This document shows, piece by piece, positions 44,607 through 53,639 of a stretch of 64,000 nucleotides of DNA (within the stretch, counting starts at the first letter, position 1; the number at the start of each line of letters is the position of its first letter). Below the pieces are notes generated by a model that worked only from the letters and a program-made list of their open reading frames with translations, did not search any database and was not told the origin of the DNA. This stretch comes from Methylibium petroleiphilum PM1 (GTDB taxonomy: Bacteria; Pseudomonadota; Gammaproteobacteria; Burkholderiales; Burkholderiaceae_C), in assembly GCF_000015725.1 (NCBI RefSeq), contig NC_008826.1, forward strand, positions 496,001-560,000, written 5' to 3'. The translations under genes were made by a program, and so were the position numbers.

Positions 44607-45986
44607 TCAGTTGCCGAGCCGTTGCATCGCGGAAGTGGTCAGGTACTTGTCGTAGACGCTGAGATCGTTGACGCGCATGGTGTGGCCGCCACTCACCTCG
44701 CGCACTTGCTCAATGCGCGTCATGCGGTCGGTCTGCACATTGAAGGCATGCACGGTGGCCCAGGACCAGTAGGGCTGCTTGCCGTCCATCACGCGCGCCT
44801 TGCCGTCGTCGTAGTATGCGAATGAAGCGTCGAAGTGGCGGAAAGGCTGACCGCGGCGGTCGTAGGACACCATCTGGAAAGGCACCAATGTGCGAGCGTC
44901 GAACCACACGCGCTTGCGCCCAACCGGTGCGCGCGAGTAGCGTACCGGCTCGGCCTCAATGACGATCGCCTCGGGCACTAATTCGACCACTTGGTCCCAG
45001 AACAAGTTGCCTTTCGCCCCGCCGTGGGTGGTGTGCTCCCAGTTCGGATGCGCAGACGCCCAGCCTCCTGAGACCGCCGCGAGGTGCGGCCCGCGATGCA
45101 CCACCTGATAATTACCCCAAGTCAGGAATGGGTCGCCTGCCGCCCAAGCGTCCGACAGATAGAGCTCAGCACCGGCGACCAACGGCTCGAAGCGCTGGTT
45201 GGTTGGAAAGCTGCGCACGCGCTTGAACGCCGGCAGGTATCCATAGAGCTGCGGGAACTGGTTCTGGTCATAGGCCCAGATGTTGAGGAAAATCGTTCCG
45301 CGCGCATCGGCCGGCTCGACAAACAGCACCGACTGGTAACGCAGCTTATCTGCCTCACCCGCCCAATAAGGCTTCGGATCGATGACGGTGCGCGCGACCG
45401 CGGACATTTCGGCCCAAACTGACGAGTACTGGTATTGCAGGTTGCCCGAAGGGTCGAGGTCGTACTCCCTGCTGGCATAGACGGACACGTCATGGCGTCC
45501 CCAGCTCAGCGTGTGTGCGGCAAACATCTCCAGCGCCGACGTGGGCTCCGGAAACGGGTTGCCGCCGATCCAAGGCTTTCCGTCGATGGTGACGATGTTG
45601 CCGGTGTCATCGAAGCGCGCCTTGCCGCGGTTGCGCGCGGTGGCTTCCAGGTAGGGCAGCGGATTCAGGTGGCTCAGGTCCGTGGTGGTGGGCGCCACTA
45701 CTAGCTTGCGGCCCATCGTAGCGATCTGGCGGTAGCGCACCGGGTCGAGCAGGTCTTTCACCTGCTCCACGTTGCTGGCCTCGATCACGTCGCCCGCCCT
45801 GAGCCGTCCGTTCGTGTACATCTCGATCGAAAGCAGTTCATCTGGGTAGGCCGCCGCGACCGAGCCGGTACGCAGGAACGACATCCAGGCCGAACCGAAG
45901 ACGCCCGCGCGCAAGAGTCCCTTACCGGTGGATTCAAGGAAGAACCGCCGGCTGAAGTCGCGGTCGAAACGCAGGAGATGAGCCAT
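44607..45986 (-). CDS. DUF1329 protein B, right copy (Tat-exported)
   Basis: A 459-residue counterpart of the gene at 42144. The Tat motif here is canonical, FSRRFFLESTGKG. Conserved stretches include PWIGGNPFPEPTSALEMF, SWGRHDVSVYASREYDLDP and LPAFKRVRSFPTNQRFEP. Differences from the left copy are conservative and spread out (for example NGRLRAGDVIEASNVEQ against KGRLKPGGVIDVGNVEH), showing longer separate evolution than the converted parts of the arms. It is the promoter-distal gene of the right module and follows a terminator hairpin. Confidence 0.92.
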   Translation of the reverse strand: MAHLLRFDRDFSRRFFLESTGKGLLRAGVFGSAWMSFLRTGSVAAAYPDELLSIEMYTNGRLRAGDVIEASNVEQVKDLLDPVRYRQIATMGRKLVVAPTTTDLSHLNPLPYLEATARNRGKARFDDTGNIVTIDGKPWIGGNPFPEPTSALEMFAAHTLSWGRHDVSVYASREYDLDPSGNLQYQYSSVWAEMSAVARTVIDPKPYWAGEADKLRYQSVLFVEPADARGTIFLNIWAYDQNQFPQLYGYLPAFKRVRSFPTNQRFEPLVAGAELYLSDAWAAGDPFLTWGNYQVVHRGPHLAAVSGGWASAHPNWEHTTHGGAKGNLFWDQVVELVPEAIVIEAEPVRYSRAPVGRKRVWFDARTLVPFQMVSYDRRGQPFRHFDASFAYYDDGKARVMDGKQPYWSWATVHAFNVQTDRMTRIEQVREVSGGHTMRVNDLSVYDKYLTTSAMQRLGN

Positions 45987-46035
45987 AAACTACTTGCTCG
46001 GGCCGCCGCCCCGTCGCCGCAGCAACGGCACAAAG

Positions 46036-46067
46036 AAAAAGGCACCGGCTGCGTGAGCGGCCGGTGC
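46036..46067 (-). terminator. Intrinsic terminator between DUF1302 and DUF1329-B, right arm
   Basis: Read on the reverse strand, GCACCGG and CCGGTGC form a 7-bp stem followed by C and five T (the A run at 46036-46040). Its conservation in both arms supports a real function. Confidence 0.75.
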
Positions 46068-46128
46068 ATGTCGTTGTCGCAGACCGGCCCCTTGGGCAAA
46101 CTGGTCAGCGCCGACAACGAGGAGACAC

Positions 46129-47979
46129 TTAGAACTGATAAGCTACGCGCGCAAAGATTTCGTTGTTGTGCTGCAGGCCGTCGACAAAGTCGCGGTATTC
46201 GCCCTTGTGCTGCGAATACACCGCGTTGAGGTAAAGGTCCGCCTGGATCGACTTGGTGGGCTTCCACTTTACTCCCGGCTGCATATACCAGCCGCCCTTG
46301 GTGTCGGTCAGGACCGCCAAATCGAAGCGGTACTCCAATGTCGGTGAAGGTTGTTGCAACGCCAGGGCCAGTGCGTTAAATCCATTGGACTGTCCCTTCG
46401 GCGCCTCGCCCGGCGAGTTGTCCACACCTCCGAGGTAGCGGCCGAACATGTCGCTGCGCGACTTGTGCAGCCACTGCCCTACGAAGTAGGTAGCCGGAAA
46501 GGCACTGGTGAACTTGTGATACTTCTCGAGGATAAGCGCGAACTGATACTCATCCTTCTTGATGTAGTCGCCCAATGTTGGGTTGGTGAAGCGCTTGTCG
46601 GGCGTGTACGAGAACTCGAAGCGCCCGATCAGCTGGTCGAGCAGAGAATCCTGCTCGCCCTCGAACACGCGATTGATGCCGCCGCCGAACACTGTTTCGC
46701 GCTTGTACTCACGGCTGATCCAGCCGCGCAGCGGACCTGCGATGCCCGGCGTGAAGAAGGTGTCCAGGATGCACTCAGCCGCCGCCTTGCTGCCGATCCG
46801 GAAGTTGCCGAGCTCAGCGCGCGAGGCACCGCAGGCCCTTGCCAGGCCGACCAGACCATACGGATCGCCGTTAGTGCCGATGAAGTTCATCGAGGTGGCC
46901 ACGGCCTCGAAGCCGTGCAGCCGAGAGTTGGCCGCCCCCTTGAACCACTCTGCCGAGCTGTAGACGCCGGTCGGATTCATCGCGAACGCGGTGCCCGGCA
47001 GGGCGCCGTCGCCCTTGGCTGCCGACCACTTGAAGACGCCGTCCGGATTGATTCGATTGATTGCGAAGGCCTGGTAGCCGAAACCGCCTGCTTCGCCCTT
47101 CAGCCGAAAGCCAATGTTCCACTTGTTCTTGACGTCGTCGTAGCCCGGTTTCTGGTCAACGGTAAACTGGTCCTGGATGACGTTGTAGGCGGTCTCACCG
47201 TTCGGTAGCAGCGTGGGGGCGAAGCGCTGCACGAAGCCGTCGACGTCCGTCGTCTCGTTAATGCGGTAGTTCGCGCGCAGACCGAGCGCCGAGCGACGCG
47301 TGTCGGAGTATTCCTCTGCCGCGACGCCGAACAGGTGGCCTCGCAAATCCAGCCCGTTGGGCTGGTCGGCCACACGGAAGAACAGCGCCTCTCCCCAGGC
47401 GATCTGTTGGTTGCCGGCGCGGATCCACAACGGCCCGTTGTTGTAGTCAAGGTAGAAGGCGGGCAGATCGACGAGCGCGCGGTCGTTCGCGTAGGCCAGC
47501 GGGCCACCGGCGGTGCCGCCGAACGATTGTCGAAAACTGCTGCCCGAATTGATATCGCCGGAACCGGTGTTGACGCCACCGGCTGTGTGCGTCCCGTAGA
47601 CGTTGTCAACGACCCGAGTCTCATCGAGGATACCGCGAAGCTTGATCGTTGCCTTCAATGATTCGGTGAGCTTGCCGTCGAAGTTGAGGTCGACCCGGGA
47701 TGCGAACCAGTTGATGTCGGCCTCGTCCTTGAACGTGGCCGGCCGCTGCAGGGTCGACGCCGGAGGAGCCACTACACCGTGGTTCGTGTACGTGATGCCG
47801 TTCTGCGCATTGCCATACTGGTTGGCGTTGTTCTGGTCGTCGGTAGTCTTTACCGCCAGTTCCTGACGAATGAAGCCGGAAACCGCCCACTCGGCCGCCT
47901 GGGTCGAGTTGAAGAGCGCCAGCAAGACAGCCGCAGCGACTGCGTGTCGCTGTGAAATTTCTGAGCGAATTCTTCTCAC
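46129..47979 (-). CDS. DUF1302 outer-membrane protein, right copy (intact)
   Basis: A 616-residue protein of the DUF1302 family (pfam06980), predicted outer-membrane beta-barrel. The signal peptide is AVAAAVLLALFNSTQAAEWA, and the mature protein begins VSGFIRQELAVKTTDDQNN. DINWFASRVDLNFDGKL and WIRAGNQQIAWGEALFFRVA are family landmarks, and the C-terminus ends with an aromatic residue (RVAYQF). The start is GTG, with GAGGAGACAAAC upstream. It is the only complete DUF1302 gene here because the left copy is split. It may act as a hydrophobic-compound channel or as a partner for the RND pump. Confidence 0.92.
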   Translation of the reverse strand: MRRIRSEISQRHAVAAAVLLALFNSTQAAEWAVSGFIRQELAVKTTDDQNNANQYGNAQNGITYTNHGVVAPPASTLQRPATFKDEADINWFASRVDLNFDGKLTESLKATIKLRGILDETRVVDNVYGTHTAGGVNTGSGDINSGSSFRQSFGGTAGGPLAYANDRALVDLPAFYLDYNNGPLWIRAGNQQIAWGEALFFRVADQPNGLDLRGHLFGVAAEEYSDTRRSALGLRANYRINETTDVDGFVQRFAPTLLPNGETAYNVIQDQFTVDQKPGYDDVKNKWNIGFRLKGEAGGFGYQAFAINRINPDGVFKWSAAKGDGALPGTAFAMNPTGVYSSAEWFKGAANSRLHGFEAVATSMNFIGTNGDPYGLVGLARACGASRAELGNFRIGSKAAAECILDTFFTPGIAGPLRGWISREYKRETVFGGGINRVFEGEQDSLLDQLIGRFEFSYTPDKRFTNPTLGDYIKKDEYQFALILEKYHKFTSAFPATYFVGQWLHKSRSDMFGRYLGGVDNSPGEAPKGQSNGFNALALALQQPSPTLEYRFDLAVLTDTKGGWYMQPGVKWKPTKSIQADLYLNAVYSQHKGEYRDFVDGLQHNNEIFARVAYQF

Positions 47980-48004
47980 GCTGTTTGTCTCCTCGTTTTA
48001 TAGG

Positions 48005-49045
48005 TCAAAGATCGACTTCTAGAATCGAACCACCTGCTCCAACCGCTACCAGGCGCTGTTTCCCGCCCGCACTTTTGCTGGCCCCCAGAGCCTGATACCA
48101 GGCGTTGCGCACCAGTTTCGAATCCACCGCAGCCCATGTCGATCCGCCGTTTCGGCTGACCACCACCGCGTTGATGCCGCTCGCCAGCACATCGCCCTGG
48201 GCCGTCGCATACACGCCGGTTAGGATGGCCCCAGTACCTGTCTTGCGTGACTCCCAGGTCGCACCGCCATCGGCGCTGGTCAGCAGCGCGCCGCTCTGGC
48301 CGCTCGCATAGACCTTTCCGCCTTCGACGACGGCCAATCCAAAGAGCGAGCGTTCGCCCTTGTGAAGGGCCTTCCATTGCTTGCCGTCGGTGGTGCGCAT
48401 GACGAGCTCGAACTCGCCCACCACCGTAGCCGTGCCATCGTCCGCCACGTGGATGTCGTAGAGGTGCGGCTCGGCACCGTCTTGGGTGATGCTGCTCCAG
48501 TCCACCGTTTGCGCAGTCCAAGAATTCCCCCAGTCGGTTGACTTGAGGATGGTTCCGAACGCGCCCACTGCGTAAGCCACGCCCTGCCGGTTTACGCCCA
48601 CCGAGAGAAGGCGCGATTTCGTTATCGGCGGCGCGGCCTTCCAGTTCCGGCAGTCCGCGGCGGCGTACACCACTCCAGTCTGTCCGACGGCAATGCACTT
48701 GCCACCGCGCATTGCGACCGACATCAGCGCCAAGCGCTTCATCGGGAAGGGCTGCGCCAGCCAGGTCGCGCCGCCGTCGGCCGTCACGAGCACGGTGCCG
48801 AAGGCGCCGACGGCGATACCACGCTCCCCCTCGAATGCCACGTCGTAGAGCGCGTCGTGGGCCGTACCATGACGGATCTGCTGGACGCCAGCCGGAACTG
48901 GCGTCCCGGCATCAGTTTGTGCCACCGTCGAGGGCGCTCCGCCGCAGAGCATTGCTACCGCCGCCCCAAGCTGCGCTAGCAGCGCAACAGGCCGCGGACG
49001 GCCCCCACGAGCGGCGCACCGCTGGTGTTGATGACGCGCTGACAT
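48005..49045 (-). CDS. YCF48-like beta-propeller protein, right copy
   Basis: The 346-residue protein has the same sequence as the left copy at 37787-38827: signal peptide followed by repeated blades such as GIAVGAFGTVLVTADGG. The start is 2 bases after the DUF1329-A stop and the stop is 25 bases before the DUF1302 start, so it is tightly inside the module. The identity contrasts with the divergence of neighbouring genes and points to recent homogenisation. Confidence 0.92.
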   Translation of the reverse strand: MSARHQHQRCAARGGRPRPVALLAQLGAAVAMLCGGAPSTVAQTDAGTPVPAGVQQIRHGTAHDALYDVAFEGERGIAVGAFGTVLVTADGGATWLAQPFPMKRLALMSVAMRGGKCIAVGQTGVVYAAADCRNWKAAPPITKSRLLSVGVNRQGVAYAVGAFGTILKSTDWGNSWTAQTVDWSSITQDGAEPHLYDIHVADDGTATVVGEFELVMRTTDGKQWKALHKGERSLFGLAVVEGGKVYASGQSGALLTSADGGATWESRKTGTGAILTGVYATAQGDVLASGINAVVVSRNGGSTWAAVDSKLVRNAWYQALGASKSAGGKQRLVAVGAGGSILEVDL

Positions 49046-49047
49046 GC

Positions 49048-50415
49048 TTAGGTCCCCAGACGCTGAAGCGCTTGCTCAGTCATGTACTTTTCGTAATACC
49101 CCTCGACGTTGTAGCCCTGGGTAATGCCACCAGCGATGCTCTTAGTTTGTTCAAACCGAGTCATTCGCCCGTCCTGCACGTTGTGAAACATGCAGGCCGT
49201 CCACGACCAAGCGGAGTGCTTGCCATCCATCAACTTCTTGTCGCCCTTTTCGTAGAGGCTGAAATGGGTCTCGAGCGACTTGAAGAGCTCACCACGACGG
49301 TCATAAGTGGCGTACGCGATAAACATCATGTTGCGTACGTCAACCCAAACACGCTTCTTGCTGACCGGCGCACGCGGGAAGCCGACTGGTTCCGCCTCGA
49401 AGACTACGACATCAGGGCACAGCTCCATGTTTGCGTCATAGAAGGTGACACCCTTCGGACCACCATGCACCGGCCGCTCCCAGTTCGGGTGATCGCCATA
49501 CCAAGTTTGCGACACCCCGCCCAACAGCGGACCGCGACCAACGATTTTGTAGTTTCCCCACGTCAGCATTGGATCCCCGGCGGCCCACGCATCAGATAGA
49601 TAGAAATTGATCCCCGCGGCAATGGGCTCGAACCGCTGATTGGTCGGGAATTTGCGCACACGCTTGAACGCCGGCAGGTAGCCAACCAGGTCCGGAAACT
49701 TGCGCTGGTCGTAGTACCACGTACTGAGATAACTGGTCCCCCGCGAATCGCTGGGCGCTGTGAAGAGAACCGTGTTGAAGCGCAGTTTGTCTTCTGCGCC
49801 GGGGAAAACCTTGCCGTCGACACGAGATTGGGTGTTCTGCTCGACCCAGGCGAAGTCGTACTGATAGCTCAGTGAACCATCGGGCGAAACCTCTTGATCG
49901 CGAATGCAATAAAGCGAGTTGTCGTGCCGGCCCCAGGACAGTGTCAGATTGGCAGCGACCTCGGCACCCGTCTTCGCGTCAGGGAACGGATTGCCGCCGA
50001 TCCACGGCTTATCATCCAGAGTGACAATATTTCCGTCCGCATTGACCTTGGCCTTACCTTGGTTCCTCAGCGTAGCTTCCAGGTACTCATACGGATACAT
50101 GCGCGTGACATCTCGGGTCGTCGGTACGATCTTAATCTTGCGACCCATGGTCTTAATCTGCATGTAGGCCACTGGATCGAGCAAGTCCTTGACGATATCG
50201 ACGTTCTCAGCGGTGACGTAATCGCCGGTCTTGATCTTTCCCTTGGACCAAGCGTCAACGGACATCAGCTCATCGGGATAGGCTTTCGTGATATCCGCGG
50301 AGTTGCCGATCACCGGCCACAGCGGGCCCAGCACGCCGGCCGTGGCAACCCCCTTGGCGACTTGCTCCAAGAAGAAGCGGCGGCTGAAGTCGTGGTCATA
50401 CTTTCTGATATGCAT
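49048..50415 (-). CDS. DUF1329 protein A, right copy (Tat-exported)
   Basis: A 455-residue counterpart of 36417-37784. The Tat motif is FSRRFFLEQVAKG. The first 300 or so residues carry scattered differences from the left copy (for example VIGNSADITKAYP against MIGKSADISKAYP, and YPYEYLEATL against YPHEHLEATL). The last 145 are the same. PWIGGNPFPDAKTG is intact here, whereas the left copy has W-N-G-G in this motif. GGAGACAACC precedes the ATG. Confidence 0.92.
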   Translation of the reverse strand: MHIRKYDHDFSRRFFLEQVAKGVATAGVLGPLWPVIGNSADITKAYPDELMSVDAWSKGKIKTGDYVTAENVDIVKDLLDPVAYMQIKTMGRKIKIVPTTRDVTRMYPYEYLEATLRNQGKAKVNADGNIVTLDDKPWIGGNPFPDAKTGAEVAANLTLSWGRHDNSLYCIRDQEVSPDGSLSYQYDFAWVEQNTQSRVDGKVFPGAEDKLRFNTVLFTAPSDSRGTSYLSTWYYDQRKFPDLVGYLPAFKRVRKFPTNQRFEPIAAGINFYLSDAWAAGDPMLTWGNYKIVGRGPLLGGVSQTWYGDHPNWERPVHGGPKGVTFYDANMELCPDVVVFEAEPVGFPRAPVSKKRVWVDVRNMMFIAYATYDRRGELFKSLETHFSLYEKGDKKLMDGKHSAWSWTACMFHNVQDGRMTRFEQTKSIAGGITQGYNVEGYYEKYMTEQALQRLGT

Positions 50416-50473
50416 GGTTGTCTCCTACTTTGTTTTAACAAAGCGCAAACCTCAAAGGGTTGCGCAAGAGGGT

Positions 50474-52894
50474 TTAGACAGGTACCGCCATCTGTGGTCT
50501 CTTCTCCACGGACTCCGACAATCCCGACATGTCGCTGTCGAGGAACTTCGGTTTGATCAAGTAGACGAGCAGCGGAAGGAGGATCAGCGCCAGGACCATG
50601 TTGATAAACATCACAATCACGAGCAGCAGACCCATGTCGGACAGAAACTTCAGCTCCGACAGGAAGTACCAGGGCAACAGCCCGATGGTCATCAATGCCG
50701 CGGTGAAGAAGATGGCCTTGCCGCAGGTCGCAAGCGAAATGCGGATGGCCGCTCCGAGATCCTTCCTGGCCGCCCCCTGGTATTCTTCGCAGATCCGCGT
50801 GAGCAAGTAGATGCCGTAGTCGATGCCGACTCCGATTCCGATGGCCAGGATGGGCAGCGTGTTCACGTCGAGCCCGAGGCCGGCGAGAGACATCGCGGCC
50901 GTGAGCATGGTGTTAGCCAGGTTCACCGGGATCAGCAGCAGCAAACCGGCCACGATCGAGCGATAGGCCAGGGAGCAGCCGATGAGAATCACGATATTTA
51001 GCGCGCCGATGATTCGAGACTCGTAGTGCACCACCGTGTCGTTGATCGACTGCTGCAAAGCGATCGTGCCGGAAGCCAAGCGAACGCGAAAGTTTGTATG
51101 CTCTGCTCCAATCTTCTCAACGCAAGCACTCGCCTGAGCTAAGGCGTTGTCTACCGTATGCTGCTTGTTGTTGGCGTACCAGAGCGATACGGTCGTGTTG
51201 CGCTGGTCGAAGTCCGTGACGTTCAGGAAGGCCTTGGCATTCGTTCCTGCCATCAGGCCCGTGACCGCTGCCGCGACGGCGGCATCGTCGTTGTCCAGCG
51301 GCGTCCATTTTGGATTGCCGCCGTTGAAGACGCGGTTGGCTTCCGGCACGAGGTCGGCGAACGACAGCGTGGCTGTGGGCGGATTTGGGCTGGCCTCCAG
51401 GCAATGCTGGAGATCTCGCATCGCGGTGATTGTCTCGGTCTGACGCACGATGCGGGCGCCGCCCTTGCCCTCAAAGACAAGCTCCATCGTCATCGATCCG
51501 GGAAAGTTCCTGTTGATCTCCCGGACGGCGGCATTGAACTCCGACTCATAACGCAGGAGATTCGTCCCTTCGACCGGATTGCCGACCGGGATGCGCAACA
51601 TGAAGTACACCGAAACCACAGTAATTAAGACAAATATGCCTGCCGTGTAGCATGCCGTCCGCCCATGAGCCAAGCTGGAGAACGCCTCCAGCGTGCGCCG
51701 CATGCTGCGTTGAAGCGGGCCGCTGTGACCAACGCTGCCGAGGACATGAGATAGGTTCGTTGGCTTCGGCAGCAGGCTCAGCACGACGGGGGTAAGGAAG
51801 ACGCTACAGGGGACGAGGTTCAGCGCCCAAAGGCCGGTGAACAGTGCGAATCGCTCCATCGCCGGAATGGGCGCAAGCGCGACAAGCAGAAGTCCGCAAA
51901 CGTCGGTGAAGATCCCTAGGGTGCCGGGCGCCATAAGGGAGACGAGCGACAGCTCGGCAGCTTTGCGCTGCTCATGGCCGTCGTGAAGCAGTTCGTAGTA
52001 GCGCTCAGTAGCCTGAACACAGTGGCTGAAGCAGCGCGCGATGAGCATCAGGGGCACAACCATCAGCAGCGGCTCGACCGGTAGTCCGAGCCAGCCGACA
52101 AGCCCGAACCCCCAGACGGCCGACACCGAACTCACGATCAGCGGTCCAACGATGCCCGAAAGGTTGCGCATGTGGAGTGCGAGCATCACGAACATGAGGA
52201 GCAGCGTGAGGCCAAAAATCTCAGCGGTGTTCTCGCCGAAGGCATAGATCCAACCGGTCATGATCGGGAAGCCGGCGACGTGGATCTCATGCTGACCGTC
52301 CTGCTCCTTCTTGACTATCTCTTGGATGAAGTTGAACGCCTCGCCGTAGTCAAGCTTGCTCTCGATAAAGGTGGCATTGATGATCGTCGCCGTGTGGTCA
52401 GAGGACACGAGGAACGTTGCCGCGGCCGCCGACTCACCTACCCGGCGACGGATCTCCGCCAGGTCTGCGGCCGACTTAGGCGGCTGTTCGTCCATGATCG
52501 GGTTCGAGAAGATCCCGTCCGGGGTGACGACCGTGTACCGGGCCTTGGACGACGCGATCGAAAGAATCTGATCGTGGTCGACGCCGGGAGCGAGATCGAT
52601 CGCGCGCGATAGGCGCCAGACCTTGTCAAGCGTATCGATCTGGAAGACGTCCTTGCCGTCCGTTCGCTTGATCATCAGCGTGACGGTCAGTGGACTGCCG
52701 AAGTTCGGATGGTCCTTGAAGACCTGAACGAAGGGGTGATCCTTGGGAAAGAGGTCCGAGAAGATCGTCCGGATCTCGACCTTGGTCATGCCGACGGCGA
52801 AGAAGGTCGTGATCAACGCCATGGCAACCAGGATTGTCCATCGGTTGCCTAGAGTGAAACGGGCGAGCCGGTGCCTTAGGTCATTTCTACCCAT
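50474..52894 (-). CDS. RND-superfamily (MMPL-type) transporter, right copy
   Basis: An inner-membrane transporter of about 806 residues with the same protein sequence as the left copy up to roughly residue 630. It then differs by scattered substitutions (AARKDLGAAIRISLATCG against AARGDVGVAIRISLTTCG) and has a different tail, SVEKRPQMAVPV. The architecture is two sets of membrane segments with large periplasmic loops, and the acidic motif IGVGIDYGIYLLTR is conserved. It is the first gene of the right module, 101 bases after the C/G palindrome at 52995-53026. Confidence 0.92.
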   Translation of the reverse strand: MGRNDLRHRLARFTLGNRWTILVAMALITTFFAVGMTKVEIRTIFSDLFPKDHPFVQVFKDHPNFGSPLTVTLMIKRTDGKDVFQIDTLDKVWRLSRAIDLAPGVDHDQILSIASSKARYTVVTPDGIFSNPIMDEQPPKSAADLAEIRRRVGESAAAATFLVSSDHTATIINATFIESKLDYGEAFNFIQEIVKKEQDGQHEIHVAGFPIMTGWIYAFGENTAEIFGLTLLLMFVMLALHMRNLSGIVGPLIVSSVSAVWGFGLVGWLGLPVEPLLMVVPLMLIARCFSHCVQATERYYELLHDGHEQRKAAELSLVSLMAPGTLGIFTDVCGLLLVALAPIPAMERFALFTGLWALNLVPCSVFLTPVVLSLLPKPTNLSHVLGSVGHSGPLQRSMRRTLEAFSSLAHGRTACYTAGIFVLITVVSVYFMLRIPVGNPVEGTNLLRYESEFNAAVREINRNFPGSMTMELVFEGKGGARIVRQTETITAMRDLQHCLEASPNPPTATLSFADLVPEANRVFNGGNPKWTPLDNDDAAVAAAVTGLMAGTNAKAFLNVTDFDQRNTTVSLWYANNKQHTVDNALAQASACVEKIGAEHTNFRVRLASGTIALQQSINDTVVHYESRIIGALNIVILIGCSLAYRSIVAGLLLLIPVNLANTMLTAAMSLAGLGLDVNTLPILAIGIGVGIDYGIYLLTRICEEYQGAARKDLGAAIRISLATCGKAIFFTAALMTIGLLPWYFLSELKFLSDMGLLLVIVMFINMVLALILLPLLVYLIKPKFLDSDMSGLSESVEKRPQMAVPV

Positions 52895-52994
52895 CACATC
52901 CCCGAGAAAATGAGCAACTCCGACGACTCTCTCTGTTCAGACAGCTCACGCCATTGGCGCTGAGTGTTTTATGGTCCCATCGAGCTTTTGATCA

Positions 52995-53026
52995 CGCGCC
53001 CCCCCGAAGGGGAGGTTGAAGGGGGG
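52995..53026 (-). repeat. C/G-tract palindrome, copy d, upstream of the right RND gene
   Basis: Exact mirror of copy c at 33811-33842. It marks the outer edge of arm identity; outside it the two flanks share only degenerate gene relics. Confidence 0.7.
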
Positions 53027-53069
53027 TGTCACAGGCAAGGTGTCCGCCCATCCCGTACTTTCAAGTTCC

Positions 53070-53230
53070 GCTCTTCTCGGCCGGCAACGTCGGCAACGAG
53101 GGGCAGACCTGCATTCGGCGAACGACGTCAACGCTCGGCTTGATGGTTGGTCGGCGCTACCCGCACAGCGCAGAGAGGACCGCCGAGGCGATCCGCGACA
53201 GCCGCTACAACACGGGAGGCTTAGGGCGGA
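53070..53230 (+). pseudogene. Relic of an AMP-dependent acyl-CoA synthetase gene, right flank
   Basis: Forward translation gives GNVGNEGQTCIRRTTSTLGL followed by SAERTAEAIRDSRYNTGG, which corresponds to the acyl-CoA synthetase region with pattern GLMxGYxxxxxRTAEAIRDGRYHTGD. It is the mirror counterpart of the relic at 33538-33770: coordinates of the shared stretch add to about 86857, within 20 of the repeat axis. Only a short segment survives, without start or C-terminal domain. Confidence 0.55.
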
Positions 53231-53639
53231 CGCCGCGAGTACGAGGCAATGGCCAAGTCGCCTCGGTGCGCTCGGATAGCGTTCTTCGCAAGGCCGCGGC
53301 CGGCCAATCCAGAACCACGTAGACAGGGGGCCCGACCGGGTAGAGCTCGAGCTTGTCTGGCGCATGCGGTCCGCATTGACGCATGCCGTCCGCATTGACA
53401 ATCAATAGCGCGCTGGCACAGGGTATCTGAATCGCCCCTGGCATCGATTCATGCTTTCCGCCAGTTGAGGGCGCTCAGTTGCGTCCATGGACTCGCGCGC
53501 GCCTGCGGTAGCTTCCGATCGTCACGGCGGTCCTAGATCACGCCGCGGTCTCGCAGAAGGATCGACGGACATTGCGCGAGAAGATGCCATGAATCTGCAT
53601 CTCGGAGCAGACCGCCGCACGTACAAGGCTCATTCGCGA
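53231..53639. other. Intergenic region downstream of the FAD reductase gene, no gene seen
   Basis: No convincing coding sequence or terminator was found. A short direct repeat, GCATGCGGTCCGCATTGAC against GCATGCCGTCCGCATTGAC (about 53362-53399), is present. Confidence 0.3.

Larger units (their letters stand above)
44607..53026 (-). repeat. Right arm of a giant inverted repeat
   Basis: Mirror of 33811-43523 with the same five genes in reverse orientation and no IS3 insertion, so every gene is intact. It ends outside at the C/G palindrome (52995-53026). No difference from the left arm was found in 51000-53026 and 47570-49488 where compared; the other parts have drifted. Confidence 0.95.

Noticed and set aside
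53362-53399. Short direct repeat GCATGC-GTCCGCATTGAC as a possible CRISPR or iteron
   Set aside because: Only two adjacent units are present, with no regular spacers or further copies.
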